Assembly (NCBI GenBank): GCA_963691715.1
Contig: OY829281.1
Coordinates: 1,798,001-1,862,000 of the forward strand
DNA from: HXMU1420-13 sp963691715
Lineage (GTDB): Bacteria; Bacteroidota; Rhodothermia; Balneolales; Balneolaceae
DNA: 64,000 nt
Reading direction: 5' to 3'
Shown: piece by piece, positions 46,954-54,869 of the stretch
How the letters are laid out: the number at the start of each line of letters is the position of its first letter
How positions within the stretch are numbered: the first letter of the stretch is position 1
Program-made: the position numbers and the translations under genes
The notes under the pieces: generated by a model
Databases searched by the model: none
What the model saw: the letters and a program-made list of their open reading frames with translations, nothing else
What the model was told of the DNA's origin: nothing

Positions 46954-47502
46954 ATGATATTTTCTGCTACAAAAATAATGTTAATACTTTCTATTACTAG
47001 CTTCTTTCAGTTTCCAACTGAGTTAATTATTGGACAAGAGCGTGTTGAACCTGGAATTGTATTTATATTCGAAGGAGCAATCAAAGATCATGTGACCCCA
47101 ACTAGTTTACATTTACCCGAAAATAAAACTCATGTTCATATTGAAGCAAGGGTGAATTGGGATACAACAGATATACCAAATGGAACCCCTGCTGGCGGTT
47201 TCGTACCCTACCTACACCTAACAGCAACAGTCACTAATCAAACAACAGGATTAAGCAGCTTTATCGATTTACTTCCACATATAAATCTTATAGACAATTT
47301 TCATTATGCACGGAATATGTCACTTCCTGGAAATATTGATGATTTATATACTGTTGTGTTTTCAGTAACAAAACCAGCATCTAATGAACTTGCACTTCAT
47401 CGTGATTGGTTAGATAATTATGGAGAAGAATTAATGGAAAATCAAATTTTCATTTACAAAGATGTAGATTTCGAAGCTATCGCCAAAGCTTCAAGGGATT
47501 AA
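46954..47502 (+). CDS. P19/Tp34-like periplasmic metal-binding protein
   Basis: The 182-residue protein has an N-terminal hydrophobic segment (IMLILSITSFFQFPTELIIG) that should export it. The mature part matches the Fe2+/Cu-binding P19/Tp34 pattern: HVHIEARVNW (His62, Glu64), GGFVPYLHLTATV, LPHINLIDNFHYARNMSLPG (His117) and ELALHRDW (His149). In Campylobacter P19, the copper ligands are three His and one Met; here the Met position seems to be His109. The usual partner, an FTR1-type iron permease, is not in the window. The match is by eye. Confidence 0.6.
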   Translation: MIFSATKIMLILSITSFFQFPTELIIGQERVEPGIVFIFEGAIKDHVTPTSLHLPENKTHVHIEARVNWDTTDIPNGTPAGGFVPYLHLTATVTNQTTGLSSFIDLLPHINLIDNFHYARNMSLPGNIDDLYTVVFSVTKPASNELALHRDWLDNYGEELMENQIFIYKDVDFEAIAKASRD

Positions 47503-47511
47503 TGGTTGTGC

Positions 47512-48129
47512 TTATAGCGTAGATTCAGGAAACACTTCTTCAAATCCGTGTGGGGGGTGATCTAATCGTTGTGTTTCAAAATAAAACATTTGCTCACTAT
47601 GAACACGTTTACCGTTAATACTGAAAAATCGAAAATTAGTATCTAATAAATCTTGGAATTGAAAAAAAAAACGAAGAAAAATGTTTTCTTTACTGAAAAT
47701 TTGAAGGTCAAATCCATGTATTGCTTCTCTTTTAAAAAGAACAATCCAATCTTTTTCAAGTACATCTCGCAAAACTTTCCCTGAAAAAGAATGTATAAGC
47801 TCTTTTGGCATTTCTTCTGGAGAAACTAATACCATTTCATTAACAGAAATATTCGATATCGCTTCTGATAGATGCTCAAAGTCGTTATCTACTGTTTGAT
47901 AAAAGTTGCAACTAAGACCTTCATCAATAACCTTAATCAATTCATTATACTTGAGTAAATTGTTGAGCCCAAATTTATTCTCTCTAAGTAATGTACCACT
48001 AAAGTAAAGCGTAGAATAAGTTGGATCAGGTTGCGTAAATATTGCTAATGGATCTTTATTTGGTTGATTAGTTGGAGCTAATTGCTCCATACGCTGATCA
48101 TGATGAAAAATTAATTTAAAAAGATCCAT
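47512..48129 (-). CDS. Uncharacterised protein
   Basis: I do not recognise this 205-residue protein. It has no signal peptide or membrane segment. It starts MDLFKLIFHHDQRMEQLAP and has an aromatic-rich C-terminal half (IFLRFFFQFQDLLDTNFRFF) ending QRLDHPPHGFEEVF. It is transcribed leftwards, separated from the upstream hppA gene by a good terminator, and converges with the P19-like gene with nine bases between. It has normal codon use for the window and could be a lineage-specific cytoplasmic protein. Confidence 0.6.
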   Translation of the reverse strand: MDLFKLIFHHDQRMEQLAPTNQPNKDPLAIFTQPDPTYSTLYFSGTLLRENKFGLNNLLKYNELIKVIDEGLSCNFYQTVDNDFEHLSEAISNISVNEMVLVSPEEMPKELIHSFSGKVLRDVLEKDWIVLFKREAIHGFDLQIFSKENIFLRFFFQFQDLLDTNFRFFSINGKRVHSEQMFYFETQRLDHPPHGFEEVFPESTL

Positions 48130-48152
48130 TGAAGGAATAAGACTTTGTTGGA

Positions 48153-48190
48153 TAAAAAAATCCCGATCATAACAACTATAATCGGGATTA
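48153..48190 (-). terminator. Intrinsic terminator of the prs-rplY-pth-hppA transcript
   Basis: On the minus strand AATCCCGAT pairs with ATCGGGATT around an 18-base AT-rich loop and runs straight into seven T. It begins 25 bases after the hppA stop. The 9-bp stem with T-run is a convincing terminator. Confidence 0.8.
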
Positions 48191-48214
48191 TAAGTTAATA
48201 AAACTTTATGCGAT

Positions 48215-50425
48215 TTATATCATAGTTGCAATAACTAGAGCAACCACAGACATAAGCTTAAGAAGAATATTTAAAGATGGTCCAGAAGTATCTTTAAAAG
48301 GATCTCCAACAGTATCTCCAACTACACCTGCTTTATGAGGCTCAGATCCTTTTCCGTATTTAACACCGTCTATTTCAACACCTTCTTCAATCATTTTTTT
48401 TGCATTATCCCAAGCACCGCCAGCATTAGATTGAAATAAGGCCATTAACACACCTGCAGAAGTAACACCAGCTAGAAGACCTCCTAACATTTGTGCTCCT
48501 AGGGTTGGATCGTCAGAAATAAATCCAGGAACAAATCCAAATAACACGGGCACTACAACTGCTAATAATCCTGGCAATACCATTTCTCGTATAGAGGCAG
48601 TTGTAGATATTTCAACGCATTTTTCGTATTCCGCTTTACCATCTGCAGCCTCAAATGTAGCCTGATCGTCTTTAGACCATTCGTCAAATTCTTTGCCATC
48701 ATTAGCATTCATCACATCTAATGCGGCTCGTAATTCAGGAATATCTTTGAATTGACGACGAACTTCTTCGATCATACTCATAGCAGCACGACCAACAGCC
48801 TGCATAGATAATGCTGAAAATAAGAAAGGTAACATGGCACCCACAAATAATGCCGCCATCACAGATGGAGTGGTTACATCAATGCCTGGAAGCGGAATTT
48901 CATGGGTAGCATTATATGCTGTAACGAAAGCTGCAAAAAGTGCTAATGCTGTTAAAGCAGCAGAACCAATTGCAAATCCTTTACCGATAGCAGCTGTAGT
49001 ATTTCCTACAGCATCTAACTTATCTGTTCTTTCACGAACTTCACCTGGAAGTTCCGCCATTTCTGCAATACCACCAGCATTGTCTGAGACTGGTCCATAA
49101 GCATCTACTGCTAATTGTATCCCTGTATTTGCAAGCATCCCAACCGCAGCAATAGCAATACCATATAAACCGGCAAAACTGTAAGCCCCAATAATTGCCA
49201 CTGCTATAATCAAAATTGGAATAGCTGTTGAAATCATACCAACACCTAATCCAGCTATGATATTAGTTGCAGAACCTGTTACCGATTGTTTTACGATAGA
49301 AAGTACTGGTTTAGTTCCTGTTCCAGTATAGTGCTCAGTGATCAAACCTATCAGAAGCCCAGATGCTAGTCCAAATATAGTGGCCCAAAATACTCCAGTG
49401 CTTGTATATTCAACGCCATTGAAAGTCCACTCTGAGGGTAACATCCATGTGATAAGAAAATATGAAGCTACTAACATAACTCCCGCAGATAAGAATTCAC
49501 CTAAATTCAATGCCTTTTGAGGATCTCCTCCCTCTTTAACTCTTACAAAGAAAGTTCCCAATATTGAAGTAAAGATACCTGTACCAGCAAGAACTAAAGG
49601 CAATAATACAGCTGAAAGACCATCAAAATTATCTACCCAAGATGGCATGGTCATAAATGCAGCACCTAACACCATGGTACCGATAATTGAACCTACATAA
49701 GATTCAAATAAATCTGCTCCCATACCAGCTACATCCCCAACATTATCCCCCACATTGTCTGCAATAGTTGCTGGATTTAATGGATGGTCTTCTGGAATAC
49801 CTGCCTCTACCTTACCAACAAGATCAGCACCCACATCGGCTGCTTTCGTATAAATACCTCCACCCACTCTTGCAAAAAGCGCTATGGATGATGCACCAAA
49901 AGAGAATCCAGTAACAACTGCAAGTACTTTATTCACGGCATCTGCACCTTCAATTCCAAATACATTAGAGAATAATATAAATAATCCAGATAAACCAAGT
50001 ACTCCTAGTCCAACTACTCCGAGACCCATTACAGAACCTCCAGCAAATGCTACTTCGAGACCTTTACCCAAACTCTCACGGGCTGCATTTGTAGTTCTTA
50101 CGTTGGCCTTGGTGGCCACCTTCATTCCAATAAAGCCAGCAAGACCAGAACAAATAGCTCCAACTATGAATGAAATTGCAACCATCCAACTTGATGTTTC
50201 TGGGTTAGCACTAAATGCTAAAATAGCAGCTACAACAATAACAAATATTGCTAGTACTCTGTATTCAGCTTTTAAGAATGCCATGGCTCCACTTGCAATA
50301 CTTTCTGCAATTCGACCCATTCGTTCAGTGCCAACTTCTTGTTTTGTTACCCAGGAAGATTTTAAAAATGTAAATAGCAAAGCTATAACCCCGGCAACAG
50401 GTATAAAATAAATTATGTTCTGCAT
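48215..50425 (-). CDS. hppA: K+-dependent-type membrane pyrophosphatase (H+ and/or Na+ pump)
   Basis: The 736-residue protein of about 16 helices hydrolyses pyrophosphate and pumps cations. It has the substrate-binding GDNVGDVAGMGADLFESY, GGIYTKAADVGADLVGK and DPFKDTSGPSLNI. The determinant region reads GNTTAAIGKGFAIGSAAL: Ala instead of Lys at the subclass-deciding position marks the K+-stimulated group, many of which pump Na+. It is the last gene of the prs-rplY-pth-hppA string. The ATG is 45 bases after the pth stop, with an unusual GGAGGT hairpin in between. Confidence 0.94.
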   Translation of the reverse strand: MQNIIYFIPVAGVIALLFTFLKSSWVTKQEVGTERMGRIAESIASGAMAFLKAEYRVLAIFVIVVAAILAFSANPETSSWMVAISFIVGAICSGLAGFIGMKVATKANVRTTNAARESLGKGLEVAFAGGSVMGLGVVGLGVLGLSGLFILFSNVFGIEGADAVNKVLAVVTGFSFGASSIALFARVGGGIYTKAADVGADLVGKVEAGIPEDHPLNPATIADNVGDNVGDVAGMGADLFESYVGSIIGTMVLGAAFMTMPSWVDNFDGLSAVLLPLVLAGTGIFTSILGTFFVRVKEGGDPQKALNLGEFLSAGVMLVASYFLITWMLPSEWTFNGVEYTSTGVFWATIFGLASGLLIGLITEHYTGTGTKPVLSIVKQSVTGSATNIIAGLGVGMISTAIPILIIAVAIIGAYSFAGLYGIAIAAVGMLANTGIQLAVDAYGPVSDNAGGIAEMAELPGEVRERTDKLDAVGNTTAAIGKGFAIGSAALTALALFAAFVTAYNATHEIPLPGIDVTTPSVMAALFVGAMLPFLFSALSMQAVGRAAMSMIEEVRRQFKDIPELRAALDVMNANDGKEFDEWSKDDQATFEAADGKAEYEKCVEISTTASIREMVLPGLLAVVVPVLFGFVPGFISDDPTLGAQMLGGLLAGVTSAGVLMALFQSNAGGAWDNAKKMIEEGVEIDGVKYGKGSEPHKAGVVGDTVGDPFKDTSGPSLNILLKLMSVVALVIATMI

Positions 50426-50451
50426 AATTCTGCGATTGTTAGTTTTGTTTT

Positions 50452-50470
50452 ACCTCCAAAAGGAGGTGAT
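50452..50470 (-). promoter_or_regulatory. Hairpin pairing GGAGGT with an anti-Shine-Dalgarno-like arm
   Basis: On the minus strand, right after the pth stop, ATCACCTCC-TTTT-GGAGGT folds as a 6-bp GC-rich stem. Its 5' arm is identical to the 3' tail of 16S rRNA, and its 3' arm is a perfect Shine-Dalgarno, 26 bases before the hppA ATG. There is no T-run, so it is not an intrinsic terminator. Confidence 0.5.
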
Positions 50471-51025
50471 TTAATTAAAAAAATTCATTGCTCTTTCTAT
50501 TCCCATTGTAACAAATGCAAGAGCAGCATCGTGGGCTTTTTTAATAGAAGCATTAACATCTTCCATTTCTTCGTTTCCAAAAGGTGAAAGCACATAATCT
50601 ACTTGTCTACCTCTAGAAAAATTATTTCCAATTCCAATGCGTAATCGAGGGTATTCTCGACCAATTTTATCATTGATATCAGCGATACCATTATGACCAC
50701 CATCACTACCACGTTCTTTCATTCGAGTTGTGCCTACAGGTAGGTTTAAGTCGTCGTAAATAATTAAACATTCTCGTTGATCAGCATGATACTTATTTAA
50801 TACTTTCTGTACTGCTGTACCACTACGGTTCATGTAATTGGTTGGCTTTACTAATCGTAATTTTCTACTCTTATATGAACCATCAGCAATCACGAATGGA
50901 CCAGCTCCGGCTCTAAATGAGCTTTGAATTGTATCAGCAATCATATCAACCACTTCAAAACCTATGTTATGGCGAGTACCATCATATTCTTGCCCAACAT
51001 TTCCTAAACCTATAATGATAGACAT
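50471..51025 (-). CDS. pth: Peptidyl-tRNA hydrolase
   Basis: The 184-residue enzyme releases tRNA from prematurely dropped peptidyl-tRNA. It shows GNVGQEYDGTRHNIGFEVVD with the catalytic His, KPTNYMNRSGTAV with the substrate Asn, and DDLNLPVGTTRMKERGSDGGHNGI. Length is normal. It lies 22 bases after rplY and upstream of hppA. The rplY-pth pairing is widely conserved. Confidence 0.95.
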   Translation of the reverse strand: MSIIIGLGNVGQEYDGTRHNIGFEVVDMIADTIQSSFRAGAGPFVIADGSYKSRKLRLVKPTNYMNRSGTAVQKVLNKYHADQRECLIIYDDLNLPVGTTRMKERGSDGGHNGIADINDKIGREYPRLRIGIGNNFSRGRQVDYVLSPFGNEEMEDVNASIKKAHDAALAFVTMGIERAMNFFN

Positions 51026-51047
51026 GGTATGATAGTTCTGTAATTAT

Positions 51048-51656
51048 TTATTCTTCTGTAGCTTCTTCTTCTTCATCCTTAAATTCGGATAAAGTAGCAC
51101 CCTTAGGTGGTCGGACGTTCACAATGGTTCTGCTTAAGCTATCTAAAGGTATGATCCCATTAAGATCTAAATCCCCAACATGAACAGAATGTCCAATTTT
51201 TAGAGGAGTAATATCTACTTCAAATTCTGCAGGTATGCGTGCTGGTAAAACTCTAATTCGCATGTATTGCATGGGTTGGAACAGCCTACCTCCATTTTCG
51301 ATAACTCCTCGTGCTGTACCAACAAGTTTAAAAGGAACTCTAAGAGTAACTTTGTGATCATCAGATAGAACATAAAAATCAGCATGAATAGGCCTATCTG
51401 TTACAGGATCGAAGTCTGTTCTTTTAAGAAGCGTTTTATAGGTCTTATCACCAACTGTAAGTTCTTGTAGTTTAGTCTGTTTTCTGCTGAGAATTTTTTC
51501 AAGTTCTCTTTCATCAATAGAAAAATGAATATTTTCTTCAACTTCTGGGCCGTACAGCACAGCTGGTACACGTTTACTTTCACGGAGTTCACGATTAGCT
51601 TTTTTTGAAAGCTCCCTTAAGGTACCTTCTAATTTTACAAATTCAGGTTGTGACAT
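51048..51656 (-). CDS. rplY: 50S ribosomal protein L25/general stress protein Ctc
   Basis: The 202-residue protein is the long CTC form, an N-terminal L25 domain binding 5S rRNA (LEGTLRELSKKANRELRESKRVPAVLYGP) and a C-terminal TL5-type beta domain (to PPKGATLSEF) with an acidic end (EEEEATEE). It lies 17 bases downstream of prs and 22 upstream of pth. The order prs-rplY-pth is found in many bacteria. Confidence 0.94.
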   Translation of the reverse strand: MSQPEFVKLEGTLRELSKKANRELRESKRVPAVLYGPEVEENIHFSIDERELEKILSRKQTKLQELTVGDKTYKTLLKRTDFDPVTDRPIHADFYVLSDDHKVTLRVPFKLVGTARGVIENGGRLFQPMQYMRIRVLPARIPAEFEVDITPLKIGHSVHVGDLDLNGIIPLDSLSRTIVNVRPPKGATLSEFKDEEEEATEE

Positions 51657-51673
51657 TTTATTTTAATGTATAT

Positions 51674-52606
51674 TTAATTATCAAAAAGTGCACTGATGGT
51701 ATCATTGGTATGAATTCTTTGAATAGCTTCTGCAAAAATATTTGCAACACTAAGAACCTTTATTTTATTCGAAGGTTGGCGTAAAGGTATTGTATCAGAA
51801 ACTAATAACCCATCAATGGGGGAATCTTCTATACGCTGAAAAGCCGGGCCTGATAAAATTGGGTGCGTACACATTGCTGTTATACTTAGCGCACCTCTTT
51901 CTTTCATAGCTGCGGCTGCATTCGTCAAAGTACCAGCAGTATCAATCATATCATCAACAATCAATACGTTTTTACCTTCTACTTCTCCAATAATGTTCAT
52001 AATCTCAGATTCATTAGCATTTGGACGACGTTTATCAATAAATGCGAGTGAAGCACCAAGCTTTTTAGCGTAAGAACGAGACATTTTCAAACTTCCAACA
52101 TCTGGAGCAACAACTACTAGATTTTCGATTGGATGTTGTGAAAGATGGTCTATAAACACCCTACTAGCGTATAAATGGTCTAGTGGGATGTCAAAAAAAC
52201 CTTGAATCTGTGCTGCGTGCAAATCCATTGTTAACACACGATCGGCGCCTGCTTCAACCAAAAGATTTGCCATTAATTTAGAACCAATGGAAACCCTGGG
52301 TTGGTCTTTTCGATCTTGACGTGCATATCCAAAATAAGGTATAACTGCCGTCACTCGTTTAACAGATGCTCGTTTGGCTGCATCCAACATTAACAGTAAT
52401 TCGATAATATTGTCACCTGGGGGAGGAGTAGGCTGAACGATGTATATGTCCTCACCGCGAATACTTTGCTCGAATTTAACATAAAGTTCTCCATCAGAGA
52501 AACGTTTTAATGTTACATTTCCAAGCGTAGTACCATACTCCTTTGCTATGGCTCGAGCCAAAGCAGGATTACTGGTACCAGAAAATATTGCAAGAGGACT
52601 TTCCAA
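51674..52606 (-). CDS. prs: Ribose-phosphate pyrophosphokinase
   Basis: The 310-residue enzyme makes PRPP from ribose 5-phosphate and ATP. It has LKRFSDGELYVKFEQSIRGED, the ATP-flag region YFGYARQDRKDQPRVSIGSK, the metal-binding DLHAAQIQGFFDIPLDHLYA and the PRPP loop VLIVDDMIDTAGTL. Length is normal for class I. Its PRPP is used by the two phosphoribosyltransferases hpt and the PyrR-like gene of this window. It begins 73 bases after tRNA-Gln. Confidence 0.96.
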   Translation of the reverse strand: MESPLAIFSGTSNPALARAIAKEYGTTLGNVTLKRFSDGELYVKFEQSIRGEDIYIVQPTPPPGDNIIELLLMLDAAKRASVKRVTAVIPYFGYARQDRKDQPRVSIGSKLMANLLVEAGADRVLTMDLHAAQIQGFFDIPLDHLYASRVFIDHLSQHPIENLVVVAPDVGSLKMSRSYAKKLGASLAFIDKRRPNANESEIMNIIGEVEGKNVLIVDDMIDTAGTLTNAAAAMKERGALSITAMCTHPILSGPAFQRIEDSPIDGLLVSDTIPLRQPSNKIKVLSVANIFAEAIQRIHTNDTISALFDN

Positions 52607-52679
52607 AGGTTGCTAGCACTGAAAGATTCAGGATTACATAAAACAATAATATGAAGCCTAATTCATGTTATTGAGTTTG

Positions 52680-52750
52680 TTGCCCGGGGAGGACTCGAAC
52701 CCCCACATACTGGACCAAAACCAGGTGTCCTGCCATTAGACGACCGGGCA
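52680..52750 (-). tRNA. tRNA-Gln (anticodon TTG)
   Basis: The minus strand gives a 71-base tRNA: acceptor TGCCCGG/CCGGGCA with discriminator A, anticodon loop TTTTGGT (anticodon TTG), and T-arm GGGGG-TTCGAGT-CCTCC with one weak pair. CCA is not encoded. It is 73 bases upstream of prs in the same direction, a conserved neighbourhood in this phylum group. Confidence 0.95.
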
Positions 52751-52798
52751 ATTCAAATCGTTGACAGACTTCTAAGATAGTGACACTTCAAAAATCTT

Positions 52799-53010
52799 TC
52801 AAGATAAAATTGCTTTATTTAATACTGCACATTTAGAGCAATTTAAAGGCTTACAGTATGCATTAAACTGATGAATTACCCCAATATGTTTTAGTGATTC
52901 CTTGTCTAGTATGGTCGAAAATATTCCGAATTTCTTCAAAATCGATTGCGGAATTTCAATTTTACTAATCTTCCATTGCGATAGAACTTCATCTTTCAAA
53001 TTACCAGATT
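52799..53010 (-). pseudogene. DUF2851 C-terminal part, out of frame
   Basis: This frame continues the DUF2851 protein after a frame change: following the TTTTAAAA tract it reads LKSGN and then LKDEVLSQWKISKIE, ending HQFNAYCKPLNCSKCAVLN, the Cys-containing C-terminal motif usual for the family. The piece has no plausible start of its own (only a TTG). One extra T in the upstream run would join it in frame to the main ORF and give about 386 residues. Confidence 0.7.
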
Positions 53011-53958
53011 TTAAAATAACCCGAGAGCATACATTGCAGGCAAGAAAAATGCCACATATAATCTATGATTATGTATGGTTGCAGATAAATTACAATGAGA
53101 TAGTATATCTATCCAGATTTGTTCTAATCCTGTGTTATAAAAATAATCTAAGGGATGCAGATCGATGAATTTGAATAATTGGATTGCTTGCATAACTCTA
53201 GAGTACGGCTTATTAATACCACTAGTACCCTTTCTTTTCCATTGATATTCTTCCTCTAATTGAGACACTATGGTTTGTAGATGTTGTGTATTGGATAAAT
53301 CAGATGCATTAAATTTATTCATTATTTTATGAGCCACACTTTTCATAGACGCTCTATTAGCAGGCACACCAAGGGCGTCGCAAAGTGTAATAAATAATGC
53401 ATCTTTCCATGCTTTCGAAGGAATTACATGCCCATTGAAATGCTGAAAAAAAATACTCACTTTTTGATCTAGGTATTCCTTTTGAGCATGATTAAGCTGA
53501 TGTTCAACAACTTCCTTAGATACTGATCTTATCAAACCAGAGCATGCTAACGTAGCTTTTTTAAACTTTTTTAGGAATGGTTTTAATTTATCCGGGAGTG
53601 CATAAAATATATTGAGACTGGGAAGGCAAACGCCTAGTGTATTGGTAACTTGAACAACTTCTGTGTCTTCTGCCACCACATGTAAGATTACATTATTATA
53701 GTTTTTGTCTATATGATGACCATGAGTATACCATTCTTTGCTTTGCCAATGTATTTCAATAGACCCAAAATGAACTAAATTTCCAATTCGGATTCTAGCA
53801 TTAAAAAAATCAGGACCATCTAGATGGTTTATTTCACCTGGAAATAATACCTCTACATCCAAACCATCTTCGGTTTGTAATGAAGACTGATTAAAATTCA
53901 AATTAGCCCATATAAGCTGAAGAACATCTTCCTTTAATGACAGATAATTACGAGACAT
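53011..53958 (-). CDS. DUF2851 family protein (main part, apparently frameshifted at the 3' end)
   Basis: The 315-residue frame shows DUF2851: early EDVLQLIWANLNFN, the charged block FPGEINHLDGPDFFNARIRI, IHWQSKEWYTHGH and later KDALFITLCDALGVPANR. Family function is unknown; it is widespread in Bacteroidota. Full-length members run past 400 residues and end in a Cys motif. Here the frame stops in GLF-TAA at a T4A4 tract, while the missing end lies in the next frame downstream. This is either a real frame disruption, a slippage site or a base-call error in a homopolymer. It overlaps ytxH by 11 bases. Confidence 0.8.
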   Translation of the reverse strand: MSRNYLSLKEDVLQLIWANLNFNQSSLQTEDGLDVEVLFPGEINHLDGPDFFNARIRIGNLVHFGSIEIHWQSKEWYTHGHHIDKNYNNVILHVVAEDTEVVQVTNTLGVCLPSLNIFYALPDKLKPFLKKFKKATLACSGLIRSVSKEVVEHQLNHAQKEYLDQKVSIFFQHFNGHVIPSKAWKDALFITLCDALGVPANRASMKSVAHKIMNKFNASDLSNTQHLQTIVSQLEEEYQWKRKGTSGINKPYSRVMQAIQLFKFIDLHPLDYFYNTGLEQIWIDILSHCNLSATIHNHRLYVAFFLPAMYALGLF

Positions 53959-54235
53959 CTCTCATGTCTGCATCATCTAAATGTACATCTTCTGTAGCTT
54001 CATATAAATTTGGTATAGCTCCTTTTATGTTGCTTGTAATCTTCTCAAGTTTTTTCTCACTTCCTTTGAGAATTTTTTGACCTTTATCTTCTACCCAATG
54101 TTTCGCATCATTAGAATGTTCTGAAATCCAACGGCGGTTATCTTTTCCAGATTGTGGTGTAATTAATAACCCAACCACTACACCAGCAGAGATGGAAACA
54201 ATAGATGTTGCAATTATACTTAATGTCTTGCTCAT
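53948..54235 (-). CDS. YtxH-like small membrane-anchored protein
   Basis: The 95-residue protein starts at the ATG at 54235, which has a good AAGGAG six bases upstream; an in-frame ATG eight codons earlier has no such site. One N-terminal membrane segment (LSIIATSIVSISAGVVVGLLI) carries the YtxH-type TPQSGKDNR turn, followed by a charged, likely coiled-coil tail. YtxH proteins are small envelope or general-stress proteins of unknown role. It overlaps the DUF2851 gene by 11 bases. Confidence 0.8.
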   Translation of the reverse strand: MSKTLSIIATSIVSISAGVVVGLLITPQSGKDNRRWISEHSNDAKHWVEDKGQKILKGSEKKLEKITSNIKGAIPNLYEATEDVHLDDADMRDVS

Positions 54236-54352
54236 AGTTAGCTCCTTTTTGGTTAACACTGTTAATATAACATTTGGATTTGTAAATTTTATACTTCAAA
54301 ATTAAAATATTTAAATTAATAATTTAACTTATAATTTTAATAAATCATTACT

Positions 54353-54850
54353 ATGATGCAGCATATTCCACTGATGGATAAAAATCATATCCACCGTACA
54401 ATAAAACGACTTGCTATACAAGTTTGGGAAGAGTTAAGCACAAATAATGAATTAATGATTTTTGGATTAAATGAGCGTGGATTCGCAACAGCTGAGCTAT
54501 TATTTGATTCACTAAGAGATATTTCTAGTCAGGATATTATTTTACATCGCTATGATATTGCAGATAAAGGTCAAAAAAAGCCTATTCCTGATTGTACTGA
54601 AAAAGCGGTACTAATTGTAGATGACGTGATTTTCTCGGGTAAAACAATGTTCAATGCACTCTCAACTATTTGCTATTCAAATGAACCAACAAAAGTAGAA
54701 GTACTCACTTTAGTTGATCGTGGCCACAGAATGTATCCAATTCAGTGTGGCTTAACTGGAATCTGTGTTCCAACAAAGTTTGGTGAGCATATAGAAGTTA
54801 TCTTAGAAAATCACCAACTTGATGAAGTAGTATTATTCAAAAACACGTGA
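54353..54850 (+). CDS. PyrR-like phosphoribosyltransferase
   Basis: The 165-residue protein has the type I PRPP motif VLIVDDVIFSGKTMFNAL and the PyrR-like segments FGLNERGFATAELL and LVDRGHRMYPIQ. PyrR of other bacteria regulates pyr operons or has uracil phosphoribosyltransferase activity; here no pyr gene is adjacent, so its precise base is uncertain. It is 19 bases upstream of the DUF3078 gene and divergent from ytxH. Confidence 0.78.
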   Translation: MMQHIPLMDKNHIHRTIKRLAIQVWEELSTNNELMIFGLNERGFATAELLFDSLRDISSQDIILHRYDIADKGQKKPIPDCTEKAVLIVDDVIFSGKTMFNALSTICYSNEPTKVEVLTLVDRGHRMYPIQCGLTGICVPTKFGEHIEVILENHQLDEVVLFKNT

Positions 54851-54869
54851 ACATTAACTAATTAAAATC

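Noticed and set aside
48834..50411. Long plus-strand open frames opposite hppA and similar antisense frames opposite tuf and the ALDH gene
   Set aside because: They have repetitive, low-information translations that mirror the codons of the real genes and match no family.
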